NCBI RefSeq assembly: GCF_963576615.1
Contig: NC_088711.1
Coordinates: forward strand, 11,774,869 to 11,838,868
Length of the DNA: 64,000 bases
Source of the DNA: Watersipora subatra
Taxonomy: Eukaryota; Bryozoa; Gymnolaemata; Cheilostomatida; Watersiporidae
Reading direction: 5' to 3'
How positions within the stretch are numbered: position 1 is the stretch's first letter; each line of letters opens with the position of its first letter. A program made the translations under genes and the position numbers. Positions 42,076 to 54,979 of this stretch are shown piece by piece. The notes under the pieces were generated by a model. That model was not told the DNA's origin, made no database searches, and saw only the letters and a list, made by a program, of their open reading frames with translations.

Positions 42076-45000
42076 TTAACAAAATATCAGTTCACAAATA
42101 AAGGCATTGCTAAACCACGGAAATCTAGCAGACTCGCAAAATTTTCTTACAGGGCATCGAAAAGGATTTATGACTGGCTCACTCAGTTTCACACTAAGAT
42201 TCTCTGAAGATCTGCTGGTCAAATCACTGTTCATATTCATGTGATTAAGTGCTGACTCTAACTGCAAAGTCAAGCTCAGTAAAGCCTGCTGACTCATGTC
42301 TAGACTGAGCAAGCAGAAGTCAGTGATATAACATCGGATCTGTCGCTTGACTATTTCAACTATAGCGTCCCTCCAAGAAGTGTACGCAGCTAGCCCCGCA
42401 TTTAAACAAATTATAACATCTACACTGCAACTTTGATGATTAGACCTCAAATATTCCTGGAGAGTCATACAATATCTGCTAACTGTTAGATTGTCATGTT
42501 TAAAGCAGTTTCCTGATATCTTTGCGGAAATAGATGGACCAACCATAATCACAGAAATTGTCTTTCCGGGTAAAAGAGAAGATAACTCTAAAAAGGTAAT
42601 GAGCAAATCGGCTTCCTTCTCTACACCAGCAAGAAGTACGACAGACTCTGGCTGGCTTGCAACTCCTGATGACTAAAATAAAAGGATTTTCCTCAGAAAC
42701 TTAAAAATGGATCATTGTGATGAAAAACAAGTAACAAGAACAGTAATCAGGAGGATGAGACAAAGCAAATCAACTTCATCACTGTGTTTGCATGCTTCGA
42801 CTGGGTTGGGAGTTGCCCACACATTATCGTTTTAATGATTTCGATTTGCACTATATAGACTTTTCCAAGATTTACGATGTATCCCTCAACACAAAACATG
42901 TTAAAGTAGACTCACTTTCGAGTCACAGTCACTTTTCAATTCATGCAGTCAACTACTAGATCGAAATAGTAATTATTTTGTCACCATCCTATGGGTAACC
43001 ATCTTTGACACGGAAGTGTTAACGTAAAGGCAAAGTCAAACAGAAGCAGTAGTGAGTAGCAGAAGAACATTTTTCTAGCAAAGATCCACTGTGTTTGAGT
43101 GAAGTGTGCTGAAATATTTTTTTCTCCACTGGAGAAAGCTTAGCTGAGTATTATAGATTCGGATCAATCAGCAGTGAGGGTTTCTATGATGTTGTACTTG
43201 TGATTTCACAGTAAATGCCGTAGGGCATATTTAGCGAAGCGAAATGGCGCCTAATGCATTCAAATTCTACTGTTTCTATGAATCGGGTAGAGCAACTCCG
43301 ATTCCCTTTGAAGCATGGAAACGCACCCTGTGTAATATCACCTTGAGAGTGCTCTATTGTTGTCTTAACTGTAAAACTGTCACACGCTATGCTCAAACTA
43401 CAACAAGCACTACATCTAATAATAATTATGCCAAAACATATACATTGAAGCTGAGAAAGGAGAAGTGTTGAGACCGAGTCAATGTGAAAGCTGAAATATC
43501 TTTCTGATAAATCGCACAGCGAGTTTGCACTATTGACTTTGACCCTAAAATTCCCGATTTTGTCACGTTTACATTGCCTAATACCGTAAATGCAACGCGA
43601 GCTATCAAAGTATAGTTTAAACAGCTAATGTAGAGTTCTGGTCGAGTTTGTATTTATATAGTTATTTATAGTTAATCTTCACCCTGACTCAGTGAAAGTA
43701 CTTTGAAAAAAGTCTTCCATGCAGAGTTAAAACAACTCCATCATAAAGATGCAGTTTTCATTATATGAAACCTTCATTACAATGTTTACAATGACTCCCA
43801 ATACCAAATAGCAATTTATAAAGCACGGGTCAGAAAAAAAAAGTTACCTGCAGGATATGATACACGGTCATCACATGATGAAGAAGGATGGCGATCGGCG
43901 ATGAGAGGGGAAATCCTCTCCACTTGTAATAGCCTTCCCAGGAGGCCAAGGCAGCCTCCAGAGGTGCTATGGGGTGATTCTCCAATGCCAGCCTACCAGA
44001 GAACAGTTGAATACAGTTGTAAATGCACATACTCCATGTTTTCTTGTAGCCATAGGCAATCTATGGCACACATATCAACGAATTTGATTCACATATCAAT
44101 AAATTCTGTAATGTATTCATCTATTTGCTGAGCTCTAGTTCAAACATAGATAATCAGCTTACCCTTCTATAGGAAGCACATAGGGGTCAAAAACAGTTTC
44201 AAGCTCCCCAAAAGGTAGAACATCCAAGAAGCCTAGCACCGACAGCGGTGTCTCCCGCACCCACAATCCCAAATTAAACACACCTTGCCTTTTGAGAAAA
44301 TTTATCAATGCTCTGTCGTCAAAGGTCTCTGAGCAGGTTTCCTATAACCGAGGAAGACTTTCTGCAGACACATGAAACATGCATTCATACAACTGTGATT
44401 TTAACCATGACAGCAAGTATCAATAGTGTGCCTACACAAAGACAGCATTGCCGAAGCCAGTCAGCTGATCCAGCAGTATTCTACTTGACTAAATAACTAG
44501 ATCTTATTGGTCAATCACTAATGCAGATGATTCAACCAACGAATAGCCTTTCAGACTTTCACAAGTCTGGATAAGATTTTCATAAAAACATTTTTTTTTA
44601 TTAACGGTAATCAGTTTTTAATATATAATTTATATGGAAACGAACATGACTGCATAGTTGGCACTAATGAGCTCTATAAACTGGAACAATCTACACACAC
44701 ATGTGTATCTCTATAGCAAAACTATAAAATAAATATTAACAAAGAGTTAAATTTATCATCAGTGAAGACATTGTTTGCAACGTGTTGGTCTATCTACAGC
44801 ACATTCTAGCAAAATTCACCAAATCTACTATCAGTAGAACTTATTCACATATAGGACAGAATTGACTTTGGTGGAGCAGCATTAAGCTAGTCACATGATG
44901 ATAACCTACCATCTATATATATATTTCTCAAAGTTTGTGTGTGGATCTGTCTGTCATTCCGGCCATAGTGCATGCTGATTATTTTGACAATGCAACCTCG

Positions 45001-46732
45001 CGTTACAACGCCCTTGTTAAGAAATATTTTTGTAAGGTTTAATTACCATATCTGGGGTCAAGGCCAATTCATCTCACACGAACAATTATATCGTCTCCGT
45101 GGAAGAGCCTCGACATTATCTTTTCGTTCGGTCAGACAAAGACAGTATCCAATCTCATTTTTACATTTGTGCCGGTATCGAAAGGTACCAGTATCGTCGT
45201 ATTCAAAGTTTTGATGGATAGCTTCTGGTGGAACAGTAACCTTTTTTGTACACACACACTTCTATGCAAGAATTGCTATTATTAATTCTATATATTCAGG
45301 ATTTTTATTTTGTTTTCTCAGTTCGTATTAATTGTATAATAACCGAATCATGTTTTATTGTAATCGTAACAACATCGACTTAATTTATCCATTACTTGCT
45401 AATTATTTCACATTTACATCTAAACCTTTTTATAGTTGTTATATTTTTTGTAATCCATTTGACCTGTACGAAACATTTTCCTCATGATATGAAGTTTAAA
45501 AGTTGTTTGACAAAGTTTGAAAACTTTTACAGCTGTTTTCATTCTCTCTCTTTATTTATTTCAATTACATAAAACACTTTTCTCATGATATGTAGTTTGA
45601 AAGTTAGCATGGCAACTGTTGTTATAAGATAAATACAAATAATTTTCAGTCAAAAGACCTATTTTATTACCCGGGCAATGCCGGGTAGCACAGCCAGTCT
45701 TATCATAATAATAAGCAGATTTAGAGCTAAAGTCCTACGCTGACCTTATCTGTCATTCTGACTTCTCAAGACAGCAGTGAGTTATTTCAACAGCAAACAT
45801 GTGGTGTACGCGACTGAGTGTGTGACCATGACCGTTAGTCTGGGTTCTGTGTTACAATTATGTTGTGAATCTAAATTAATCAAACCCACTTTGTCATAGC
45901 GTGTGGTGCGTGGCGTGTGTGTGGCATGTCATTAGTCTGTGAACTTCATCTAAAATTCACAGGCATAAGCTCCGTGCTCTCTGCCAGATCACCAAAATAT
46001 TTGACCTCAGAACTGCGCCTGGTTCCTGAGCACCAGCTTCTTAAACATACACCTGTTGACTATCTGATTAAAAATGGAAAAAATCTCGAGCATCACCGGG
46101 CTTACTGCTGACGGGTGATGAACGTCCCTCGAATAAACTTGTGATACCCTAATAATATCAACAAAAACTCTCAAATGCTGTTCTAATTTTTCTCTCCTTT
46201 AGCCTAAATATTCTAATAAAAAAATCAATTTCATTTAGCTTTCAATTTTAGACTAAAAACGTATTCATACACAACCACTACATTTCTTCAGCAAAGGCCA
46301 CAAATAGAAGATCTTTAGATAACAAACACAAGAAATACAGGACATAAATATAAAACCTACCGACATCATATATGAGTGCAGTCAAAAACACGGAACCTAC
46401 AGATCACAAAAAGATGATCTGCAAACCACTTATGCGAAGCCTACAAGCTACAATCATGAAACAAAATGTATTTTCATGATAACCTCGAGACATCACACAT
46501 AGCTCCAAACTGAGATATGCTTCAAGGATTAAGTTACCTCAGCAAAGGTGAATGGGAGAGAGAGTAGTGGAGGAGTAAGCTGACTGTAATATGACATCTT
46601 AGAGCAGCCTGCCTTGTCAGCATTGTGATGTGTTAAGCAGCTCTCAGAGCAATAGAATACCATATTACACGACGCACATGTCCTAATAGATGCTATAACT
46701 TCTGAGCAGTGGTGGCAAGTTCTCTCAACCAT
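42076..46732 (-). CDS. MYND zinc-finger protein with MSS51-type C-terminal domain (MSS51/ZMYND15-like), complete, 4 exons
   Basis: Exons, 5' to 3', are 46732-46538, 44341-44163, 43992-43848 and 42672-42076. Phases agree, giving 371 aa. The N-terminus is a MYND-like finger (residues 6-43): CHHC, CASC, YCSES and a final C, but the usual H-x3-C ending is replaced by THHNADKAGC, so the last metal ligand is unconventional. The rest matches the C-terminal domain shared by MSS51 and ZMYND15: SWEGYYKWRGFPLSSPIAIL (about residues 142-161), LLPGKTISVIMVGPS, then the hallmark DVIICLNAGLAAYTSWRDAI and CYITDFC. In vertebrates MSS51 is a mitochondrial muscle protein and ZMYND15 a spermatid repressor; which of them this protein follows cannot be said. 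It is in tandem with CCP110 and head to head with CFAP52. Confidence 0.88.
42780..43332. mobile_element. TIR element copy 2 (intron 3 of the MYND gene)
   Basis: The left end GTTTGCATGCTTCGACTGGG then GGAGTTGC mirrors the right end GCAACTCCGATTCCCTTTGA then AAGCATGGAAACGC. It is an inverted relative of 24376-24938, sharing AAAGTGACTGTGACTCGAAA and TTGAGGGATACAT blocks on the minus strand. Confidence 0.7.
44913..45699 (-). mobile_element. CCCGG-head repeat, long copy (about 790 bp)
   Basis: Read on the minus strand it starts CTGGCTGTGCTACCCGGCAT then TGCCCGGGTAATAAAA and ends near TTTGAGAAATATATATATAG. It carries the peptide-like segment in one open frame (45255-45058: KKVTVPPEAIHQNFEYDDTG, then CLCLTERKDNVEALPRRRYN). 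It lies in intron 1 of the MYND gene. No tRNA-like module is seen in this copy. Confidence 0.75.
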
Positions 46733-48709
46733 CTTCTTCAGTTTTTAGATTGCATTGTTTAAGTCATCCTGATGAGAAGGCATGTATATATTGTATGAAT
46801 AACACATCTGAACAACACTTATTCTACCATAGATATTTTATTTGAGGTTTTTGTCGCTTATTTCAAGAAAAACATTTTGGATAATAAGAAAACAGACTTT
46901 TAGCAAATTGGTAGAATTTAGATAAGCTAGACAAACTTTGGACCATTTGGGAAGCGAGAATGAGTCGTTCACAAATGCATCATGGTGCAATTGCAAACCT
47001 AACACTCAGTATTGATCAATCTGGGAAGCAACCAGAATAAGTTTGTATTGTAAATTGTTTCTTGCCAATGCACTCAGCAATGGGCTGTTATAAAGAAATG
47101 AATTCTTGTTACATTGCCCATGCAATCAATCAATTCTATTTTAAATAACATATACATTTTGTATATATTAAATCACATACAGCATCAAATATATGGGCTT
47201 AAATGATGTTGCAAAAAGCAAAAGAGATATTAGTGAATTATAATAGACGTAGAAGGGTGGTCTTTTGCAGTGCAATGACCAAAGAGGCAAAGATTCCCTA
47301 CAATAAAAAACATTCTAACAGGTTGTATTCAATGTGATATATAGATTTTCATAAATAATATAAAGTATCTATTAGTAGATATAAACTGTTTACAAAAATT
47401 TTGATTTCCAATTAAATAGTTAACAAACAGAACTGCAAACTACCAATATGTAAGAAGGGTGTTCGGCAATATGCTTGGTACACCTGCATGTAACCTGCAA
47501 CAAGGAATTGCTTTTAGTAATGAAAATTGATACCTTTTTATATCAATCTGCTGCTTATCAATTGGATTTTGCTTACACAGTAGTTGAAATGCAACTTGAT
47601 GCAGTGACATCAGCACGTGAAGTATAAACTTACTGGAAGTTCATCACCTTAATTGATGCGCATTCCGTTCAAATTTACTGAATTCATGTTTGTTTTTATG
47701 CTTCCAATTGTCTAGTACCATAGTGTATTTTGAACTTTGCTCATCTTAAATAGTTTATCTCTTCTACAGCTACAGATCAGACCGTGCCATACTGCTCGCA
47801 TTAATGACGAGAGTGCCTTACACAAACTACATTTTGGGATCTACCAAGTTCTCTACTCGTCAGCAGAAACTATAGTAACTTGTCACTAGGGCCGCAGAAA
47901 CTTATAAGAGTCTATTAAACAGGCAGCAGTAAGAAATGCAGACACGCTGCATGATTAAATCAATTGAGCATGTTAGAAATTTAAAAGAAAACGTCCGCTG
48001 TTATCCGTTAATTCACCACTACTTCCAACTACAAGCGTCAGCAAACTAATCGTCTATTAACTTTCAAAAACCTCAGCGATCTAACTACAATTTTACCAAG
48101 ATTTACGAAATGAGACTAGCCAATTGCGTTCTTCCTTTATTGTGCGAATGGAGGTCATCATCTGCCAACTTTACACGGAACCAGAAAATTAAAAGACTCG
48201 AGTCCATATTTTGTAAACTAACCGCAATGCTTCTACACGTAGGCCTACTAAAACGTGCATCAACTGAGATGAGCTTCCAAGAAGCTCTTGTCGGGTACAA
48301 TTATGTAGGTGCTTTCAGTTGTGTAAATGCAATGGTCAATAGGCAAACTTAACAATGATGACATTTGTTTATACTAAAAGTGTTTTTTATTCGTGAATAT
48401 GTCTAAGACATAAAATTTGAACCACAATAAATAGGAGTAAAGAATGAACTGCACATGTAAACCAAAGCTGTTTTCCGCCAAACAGTTGTTATAATAGTGA
48501 CGAATAGGACTCGTTGATCGGTTTTAGTCTTCCGCTGTCACTATTGTAATCGTATAACACAGACCTACGTATATGACACTGCTTTATTACTGTGGTCGAC
48601 TAACGACGCGCGCACTCAGTTCTGCTGGTTGCGGCGCAACGGGACACAAAACTACCAGTGCAGCGTTGTTACGGACCCAGTAGTAGTTTGTTTTACACCA
48701 AAAGAAAAA
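46733..48709. promoter_or_regulatory. Head-to-head region between the MYND gene and CFAP52
   Basis: These 2 kb separate two divergent start codons. They must hold both promoters and probably 5' UTR exons. The last 200 bp before CFAP52 are richer in CpG (CGACTAACGACGCGCGC at about 48597-48612). I recognise no specific binding site with confidence. Confidence 0.4.
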
Positions 48710-51700
48710 ATGGCCGTAAACCCTAGCAGCCCCATAGGAGTTCCTCAACTTGAACTTGAAGCTACTATTGGATTTGAAGGTAAGAAAATTACTAAGTTTA
48801 GATGTTTGCCTAAAACCTCATTCTTATACTTCACGTAAACGAAGTTTTAAAAAAGTTGATTGTGTTGACATTGGTTTCGTTTTTCCATCATGTTGTGCAA
48901 GTGTGTTAGTTAAATAAATAAGCAATGCCGAACGTTCTGCTATCTAAAATAGTTCCCTTTTTGCTACTTTGTATGTAGTAAAACCCTGGTTTGGTAATAC
49001 ATCACTCAGTACAATCACGCATTGTACCATAGTAACCTAACATATAGGATCATATAGAAACCTATGCTTACTATGGTTGTATTTTAGGCCGTATTCCAGG
49101 AGGTCTAAAAGTTCATCCTAACAGACAACATTTAGTGTATGCGCTTGGATGTACAGTTGTTATAGAAGATATACAGACAGGCAAACAAGATTTTCTGACA
49201 GGACATAGCAACGATGTCACTTGCATATCAATTTCGAAAAGTGGGCGATATATTGCATCTGGTCAACTCACATACATGGGTTTTAAAGTAAGTCTTATTG
49301 TACTAAAAAGTTTTCTTACATTTTTACTAGATTAATAATTTTTGCTTTGATAACACTATACATAGTGAACAACCTGCTTCAAAGTTTTCACAATAAACTC
49401 ATCCTCGCATTTTTAAAATTTAGTTCTTTATAAGGCTCAAAAGCTACAAACTATTTTTCTGGTTATCTTTTTTATTTTTAAAGTGTTTTGTCACGTTTTT
49501 AGGCTGATGTGATAATCTGGGATTTTGAGGAACGATGCCTTCATGCGAGGCTTGTGCTCCACAAAGTCAAGGTTGAGGCTTTGGCATTTTCTCCTAATGA
49601 TACTTTTCTGGTATCATTGGGAGGTCAAGATGATGGAGCAGTAGTAGTCTGGAATGTAGCTCGCAAAGAAGCGATTTGTGGATCACCCGCCCAAGTAGAA
49701 AGTGCAGGAGTGACTCATTGTGTAGCCTATGCAAACAATGATGAGTTTCTATTTGTCACTGGTGGCAAGTAAGTGTTCAACTAGTAGAGAGCATATAAAT
49801 GCTTGTAGCAATTTAACATGTCTATATTCTTGCACCTTATTCTTCTGTGTATAAGCCTCAAAACTTTTCAAAGATGCATAGTTTTGCTACAATGTATTTG
49901 CTATATCATACAGCCACACACTGAGAGTCTGGGAATTAGATGTGGAGAATAGAAAGATAAGACCAACTGATGTTAACATGGGCCAAGTAAAACGAGTCGT
50001 CAAATGCATAGAAGTCCTTGACAATGACAAGTTCTTTTACTGCGGAACTACTACAGGAGATATCATTGCTATCAACATAGAAACCAGGCTCTTCCAGGTA
50101 TTAACAAGTATTTTGCAAACCAGCTTGCTATTTAGCAAATTGATTTTTATCTCTCAAAAACACTAAACAGAAATAATTTCAAACTTTTACGGTTTTTTAA
50201 GGAAAATAGCGACCCTTTTTTTGTACACACTACTTTTAATTTTGTTATATAGCATGTTGGACCTGCAAAAGATATCTTCAGCCAAGGAATAGCTTCTCTC
50301 GCTATCCTCAAAACTGGAGAAGTCATTTGTGGAGCTGGTGACGGGACTGTCAGTGTTTGCGGCACTCTTGAGCAAAAGTTCAAACGTTCTAAGTAAGATA
50401 TTAATCATAAATGTTTCCATCTACTGCAGTTATCTTATTATTAAGATCAATAATAATAACAATATTATTATTATCAATTAGCATCATATTAACATTGATA
50501 TCAAAATATCACAATTTTGCTACTTATTTTGTGCCAATATCAGCACCTGCTATAGTTGCTCAAATGAAACTCGCTATTAGAAAGTTGAAATTTGTACGGC
50601 TTTTGGCACTTGTCCGTGATCATAGTACAATTGCTTCCTGGACTTTCACGCGACTTCCAGAGCATCTGTAATAACTTTTTGAGTACCAATTTGTAAAAAA
50701 GTTTGTAACATTCATCAATATCTTAAGATGATAATACGTAAGTCGTTAATATTTTGTAGAAGAGCGCAGAAGCTGGATGGACCAGTGACATCACTAGCTC
50801 TGAGAGGTCAGGGTCACCAATTCTTTGCTGGAACAGGCAAATCACACATCTACAAGTTCAACCTAACAGAATTCACACACGAACTCATCAACACTTGTCA
50901 CTATTCAGCTGTAAATGACATCTCATTTCCATTGTGAGTTCCACCTCAGTGTATCTATTCTTTATACTATACATATATTCAGTATTCAGTATCTATCTCT
51001 CTATAAAGTCAGTATCGACAGTGTTCATAACTTACCCCTTGAACCTTTTCACCGGCCCTTTTATATGTTGATATTCACAAAGGTATATCTTTCGTCAGGT
51101 CTACCTGTTGCACAAAACTATCAAATATGCCTGTTCTTATTTTTATGTTTAGAGAAGATTAGGCTGAACAATAGCTGATTTTTTAAAATTTAATTTGAAT
51201 AGTGAACATTGTAACAACTAGCTATAAATTGCTGCAGTGGAACTTCCGACCTGTTCGTGACCTGCTGCTATCAAGATATCCGAGTCTGGCATTTGTCGAC
51301 GAGCAAAGAGCTGCTTAGAATCACTGTACCTAATATGACTTGCAACGCTGTTGACTTCACTAGAGATGGACGAAGCATTGTGTCTGGTATGAAAACATAT
51401 GTTACCGTGTAATAATGCCAGCATTTTTGAGAAATGTAAGTAAATGAGTTTGGCTATTTACATGTCATCTTTTATCTTTGCATCTAGCTTGGGATGATGG
51501 AAAGATTCGCACATTTTTCCCCGAGTCAGGCAAAGTGATGTACACTATAGAGGACGCGCACAACAAAGGCGTCACAGCCTTAGCCTTGACCTCAGACTGT
51601 CGGCACATAATCAGCGGAGGTGGTGAAGGACAGGTAAGCTCAGTCTACCTTGAGAGAATACCACACGGCCTTTTTCACCTGCTGCTAGTGCTAATAGAAA

Positions 51701-54289
51701 GTTGAAAACTAAATGAACATTATTTATTGAACTATCTACAATACTAGTAGCGGTGAATGAAAATCTAAAAAAATGATGATGGATTCCTCCTTTTTATTGA
51801 CACAGTTGTTATATGACTGTAAAGGTACGTGTCTGGGAGATCAGTGAAGGATACACGATGAAGGGAGCTCGCATCACCACCCGTCTTGTGGAGGCACTAA
51901 AGGAGCACAAGGGATCCGTGACCTGCATCAAACTGAGAAAGAATGATGCCGAATGCGTTTCAGCGAGCACCGATGGCACATGCATAATATGGGATCTCAA
52001 GTATGACCTGAATTTTGCTGATGCACACTTTTGTATAGTATTATATAAACATAAGTGTGGGTGAATTAAATTTTAAAGATCACACTTTAATATGTGGTGC
52101 CATCTGTCATGCCTCAGACAGCTTTTCAAAGTATTGATGTTTCTAGTCTGCTAAAAATGTGACGAGAAGAAAGTAAATATACTTTTATTTAGGTTGACTT
52201 TTTCATTGCAAATTTACTTCTGTTCATGTCTACCTTTTATCTCTGTCTATGTCCATGAAGTTCCCAAATTAAATTATTGTGTTTATAAATAGATTGACGA
52301 CAAGGTAAGCTTAGTTGAGATAAAGCACAGCTTGTTTAGTATAGACGTATAGCATACTTTGCGTTCTCTACTATCTTTGGTTTTATACTATTTATAATAT
52401 TTATCATTTGTTTATTTAGAAAGTTTTATCTGTTTAAAATTTTTTTATAGTAAGTTAATAAGATCATCATTCCTGTGAAAGATTGGGTGCGGAGTCAGTG
52501 ACAGTCCACCCCTTGTATGCCTACTATTATTATAGTGGACGAAAAACTTGTCTCGCTTTAATTTGTTTTATTCTGAAATTTGTCTTTACGGCACAAATTC
52601 CATTGCAGACGATTCGTGAGAAACCAAATCATGTTTGCCAACACACTTTTCAAGACAATTGCCTATCATCCAAATGAGTGCCAAATCATCACCAGTGGAA
52701 CAGACAGAAAAATTGGCTACTGGGAGAACTTTGATGGGTCTCTTATCCGAGAGCTTGAGGGATCCAAGGCTGGATCAGTCAATGGCCTTGACATCACTGC
52801 TGATGGCATGTACTTTGTTACCGGAGGAAATGATAAGCTTGTGAAGGTATGATATGGTAGTATTCTGTGCCCATGGAGATGTAGAACCACTGATGTTAGG
52901 ACAAAGGATAGGATAACCCTAGTATGAGGACCAATGAAAACACTGATGTTGAGACCAATCAAAAACGATGTTAGGGCCAATGAAAACACTCATGTTAAGA
53001 CCAATCAAAACAATGTTAGGACTAATGAAAACACTGATGTTAGCACCAATGAAAATGAGAACATTGCTAAGATTTAGTATCAGAGGATACACCCAATCTT
53101 AAATTTTTTCTCTACAAGGCTCGACAATGCACATTAGTCTGTTGTCGTTGTCTCTAAGAAGGAATCTGCCATAAAAAGCAGAAGGTTAAACACATGTAGC
53201 AAAGCTTTTTTACCAATTTAATAAATAAACACTCTAGTGCTGTAATGATAGTTTGATGATATAAATTATTGCAGTGTTCTCAATAGAGTTGGCAATAAAA
53301 CACACAAAAGACAATCAGTCATGGAAGTCCGAAGTGATCAAATCAGTCAAGTTTCTTATTTTTTCAACAAACATGTGAGCAAAATAATTTTCAGCTTATA
53401 AAGTATTTGTTTATAAAAAGCTGATCAATATGTCCCTTAGCAAAGTTTCTAAGATGTGTTCACCGAAGTTCATTGCTACAAAAATATATTTAAGATATAT
53501 ATAAAATATATATAGGTAAAAAATATATGTAAAAAATATTTTTTATATATTAATTAAATATATATAAAATATTTGTAAAAAATATATAAAATACATATTA
53601 ATTATATATAAATTATATATAAAATACATATAGTACTAGCTTTAAGCCTGGCGTTGCCAGGATTTCACTAAGATTTTCACTAAAATATTTTGCAGCTCGG
53701 CTGTAAATTTTCAATGCAAATTGCTACACTGCTTTCAAGCCACCAACAATCTATAAATGCTTTTATTGAGAGCAATGGTGCTTAAGACATAGAAATGCGC
53801 GTTCTTGAGTTTCTAGTCTTATGGGTGTTTAAGAAGCTGTTTCTCAAGAACCAGGCAGTTTTGAATCCAAATATTTTTGGTGACTTGCCAGAAGGCGCAA
53901 AATATATGCGTGTAAAGTTTGGATGCAATCGGCCAAAAATATAGAAATGCAGAGTGTTTACTCAGACTAACAGACACACACGATGCCAAAATGGGATAAG
54001 ATACTTGGCTAAAGCAAATCCTGTTATGATCTTTAGTGGATGAACTCCTTCAAACTTAATAAATACTTGTTGATAGCAATGACACCATCTTGTAGCCAGT
54101 AGACCGTGTCAAACAAGATCATGAATTCTTATCTTATTACAGGTTTGGAAATACAATGAGGGGGAGGTAACTCATGTTGGACTGGGTCACAGTGGAGATA
54201 TCAACCGCGTCAAAATCTGCCCGAATACGAAGCACATAGTTAGTGTGAGCGCCGATGGAGCGGTACTGCGCTGGAGATTCCCCTTCTAG
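48710..54289 (+). CDS. CFAP52: Cilia- and flagella-associated protein 52 (CFAP52/WDR16), complete, 11 exons
   Basis: Exons: 48710-48779, 49088-49287, 49503-49768, 49914-50097, 50253-50392, 50760-50933, 51238-51386, 51488-51633, 51825-52000, 52609-52846, 54143-54289. Every junction keeps phase, giving 629 aa (human 620). It aligns end to end with human CFAP52: LGCTVVIEDIQTGKQDFLTG, SGQLTYMGFKADVIIWD, KVEALAFSPND, ELLRITVPNMTC, ISGGGEGQVRVWEI, ECVSASTDGTCIIWDLK, QIITSGTDRKIGYWE and the C-terminal VSVSADGAVLRWRFPF. The WD repeats form two beta-propellers. The protein is a microtubule inner protein of axonemal doublets in motile cilia. Its presence shows the animal has motile cilia. Intron 10 is long and holds tandem repeats. 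An AATAAA is about 340 bases past the stop. Confidence 0.97.
52890..53060. repeat. Minisatellite in CFAP52 intron 10
   Basis: A unit of about 24 bp of the type CACTGATGTTAGGACCAATG plus AAAA recurs some 6 times with changes such as GAGACC and GGGCC. Confidence 0.75.
53470..53660. repeat. AT-rich low-complexity run, then a CCCGG-head relic
   Basis: (TATA/AAATAT) repeats run to about 53635. They are followed by ACTAGCTTTAAGCCTGGCGT then TGCCAGG, a diverged head of the CCCGG family; its tail is not obvious. Confidence 0.55.
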
Positions 54290-54979
54290 GGTCATTGCTA
54301 AACCTTCTCCGATGTCAACACATAGCGAGACTGTGCCAAGACAGAGCAGTTGTTATTATAGAGCTTCATTTTATATGTAGTGTCTATTCAGTATAGGTGT
54401 TATTATTGCTGTATTCTTACTCTGTGCAAAGGGCTCTTCAAAATAATACAGTTTTTTAAAGATTTTTTTATGAGGTGGGTACCGAAAAGCATGAATGAAA
54501 GTTCCTAACACTCTGTCATTGAGATGGCTTCCGCAGCTGATCAGGATTTGACATCTAACAGAACTTAATATCAAATGCTATTCTTTGCCTTATTACCAAA
54601 ATAATCATAAGTTATATCAATGTGTAAATAAAAGAGTGAAATATACCACCCTTTGAGTAAAATCATTATTCAGAGTCTTCAACTGTTGTAGAATACGTTG
54701 TCGATATGTTTGCAAAAAAGGTTTTACCTCGCGTCGTTTCAAATAGAATATGCTGTCTTGGTTAGAAGTGCAGGCACTGTTTAATTTGTGGTAGATAAAT
54801 AAAAAACAATATATTTGAATTGTCAAAATATACACTTTGCTTCAAAAATGTATCCCTGTTTTTCATAGTAACATTAATAATGTAACGAAATGGCTAGATT
54901 CTCATACAAAATATCACTTTTGTAAGCAAAAATGCTTAATAAATAAATGCGATTTTAAATAAAAATGTTTAGCAATAGA
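54290..54979. other. Convergent 3' region of CFAP52 and the ankyrin gene
   Basis: Only 690 bp separate the two stop codons, so the 3' UTRs probably abut or overlap. AATAAA at 54627-54632 suits CFAP52. A minus-strand ATTAAA at 54785-54780 might serve the ankyrin gene. Confidence 0.5.
54627..54632 (+). terminator. CFAP52 polyadenylation signal (AATAAA)
   Basis: The hexamer lies 338 bases past the CFAP52 stop codon in the convergent region. Confidence 0.5.
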
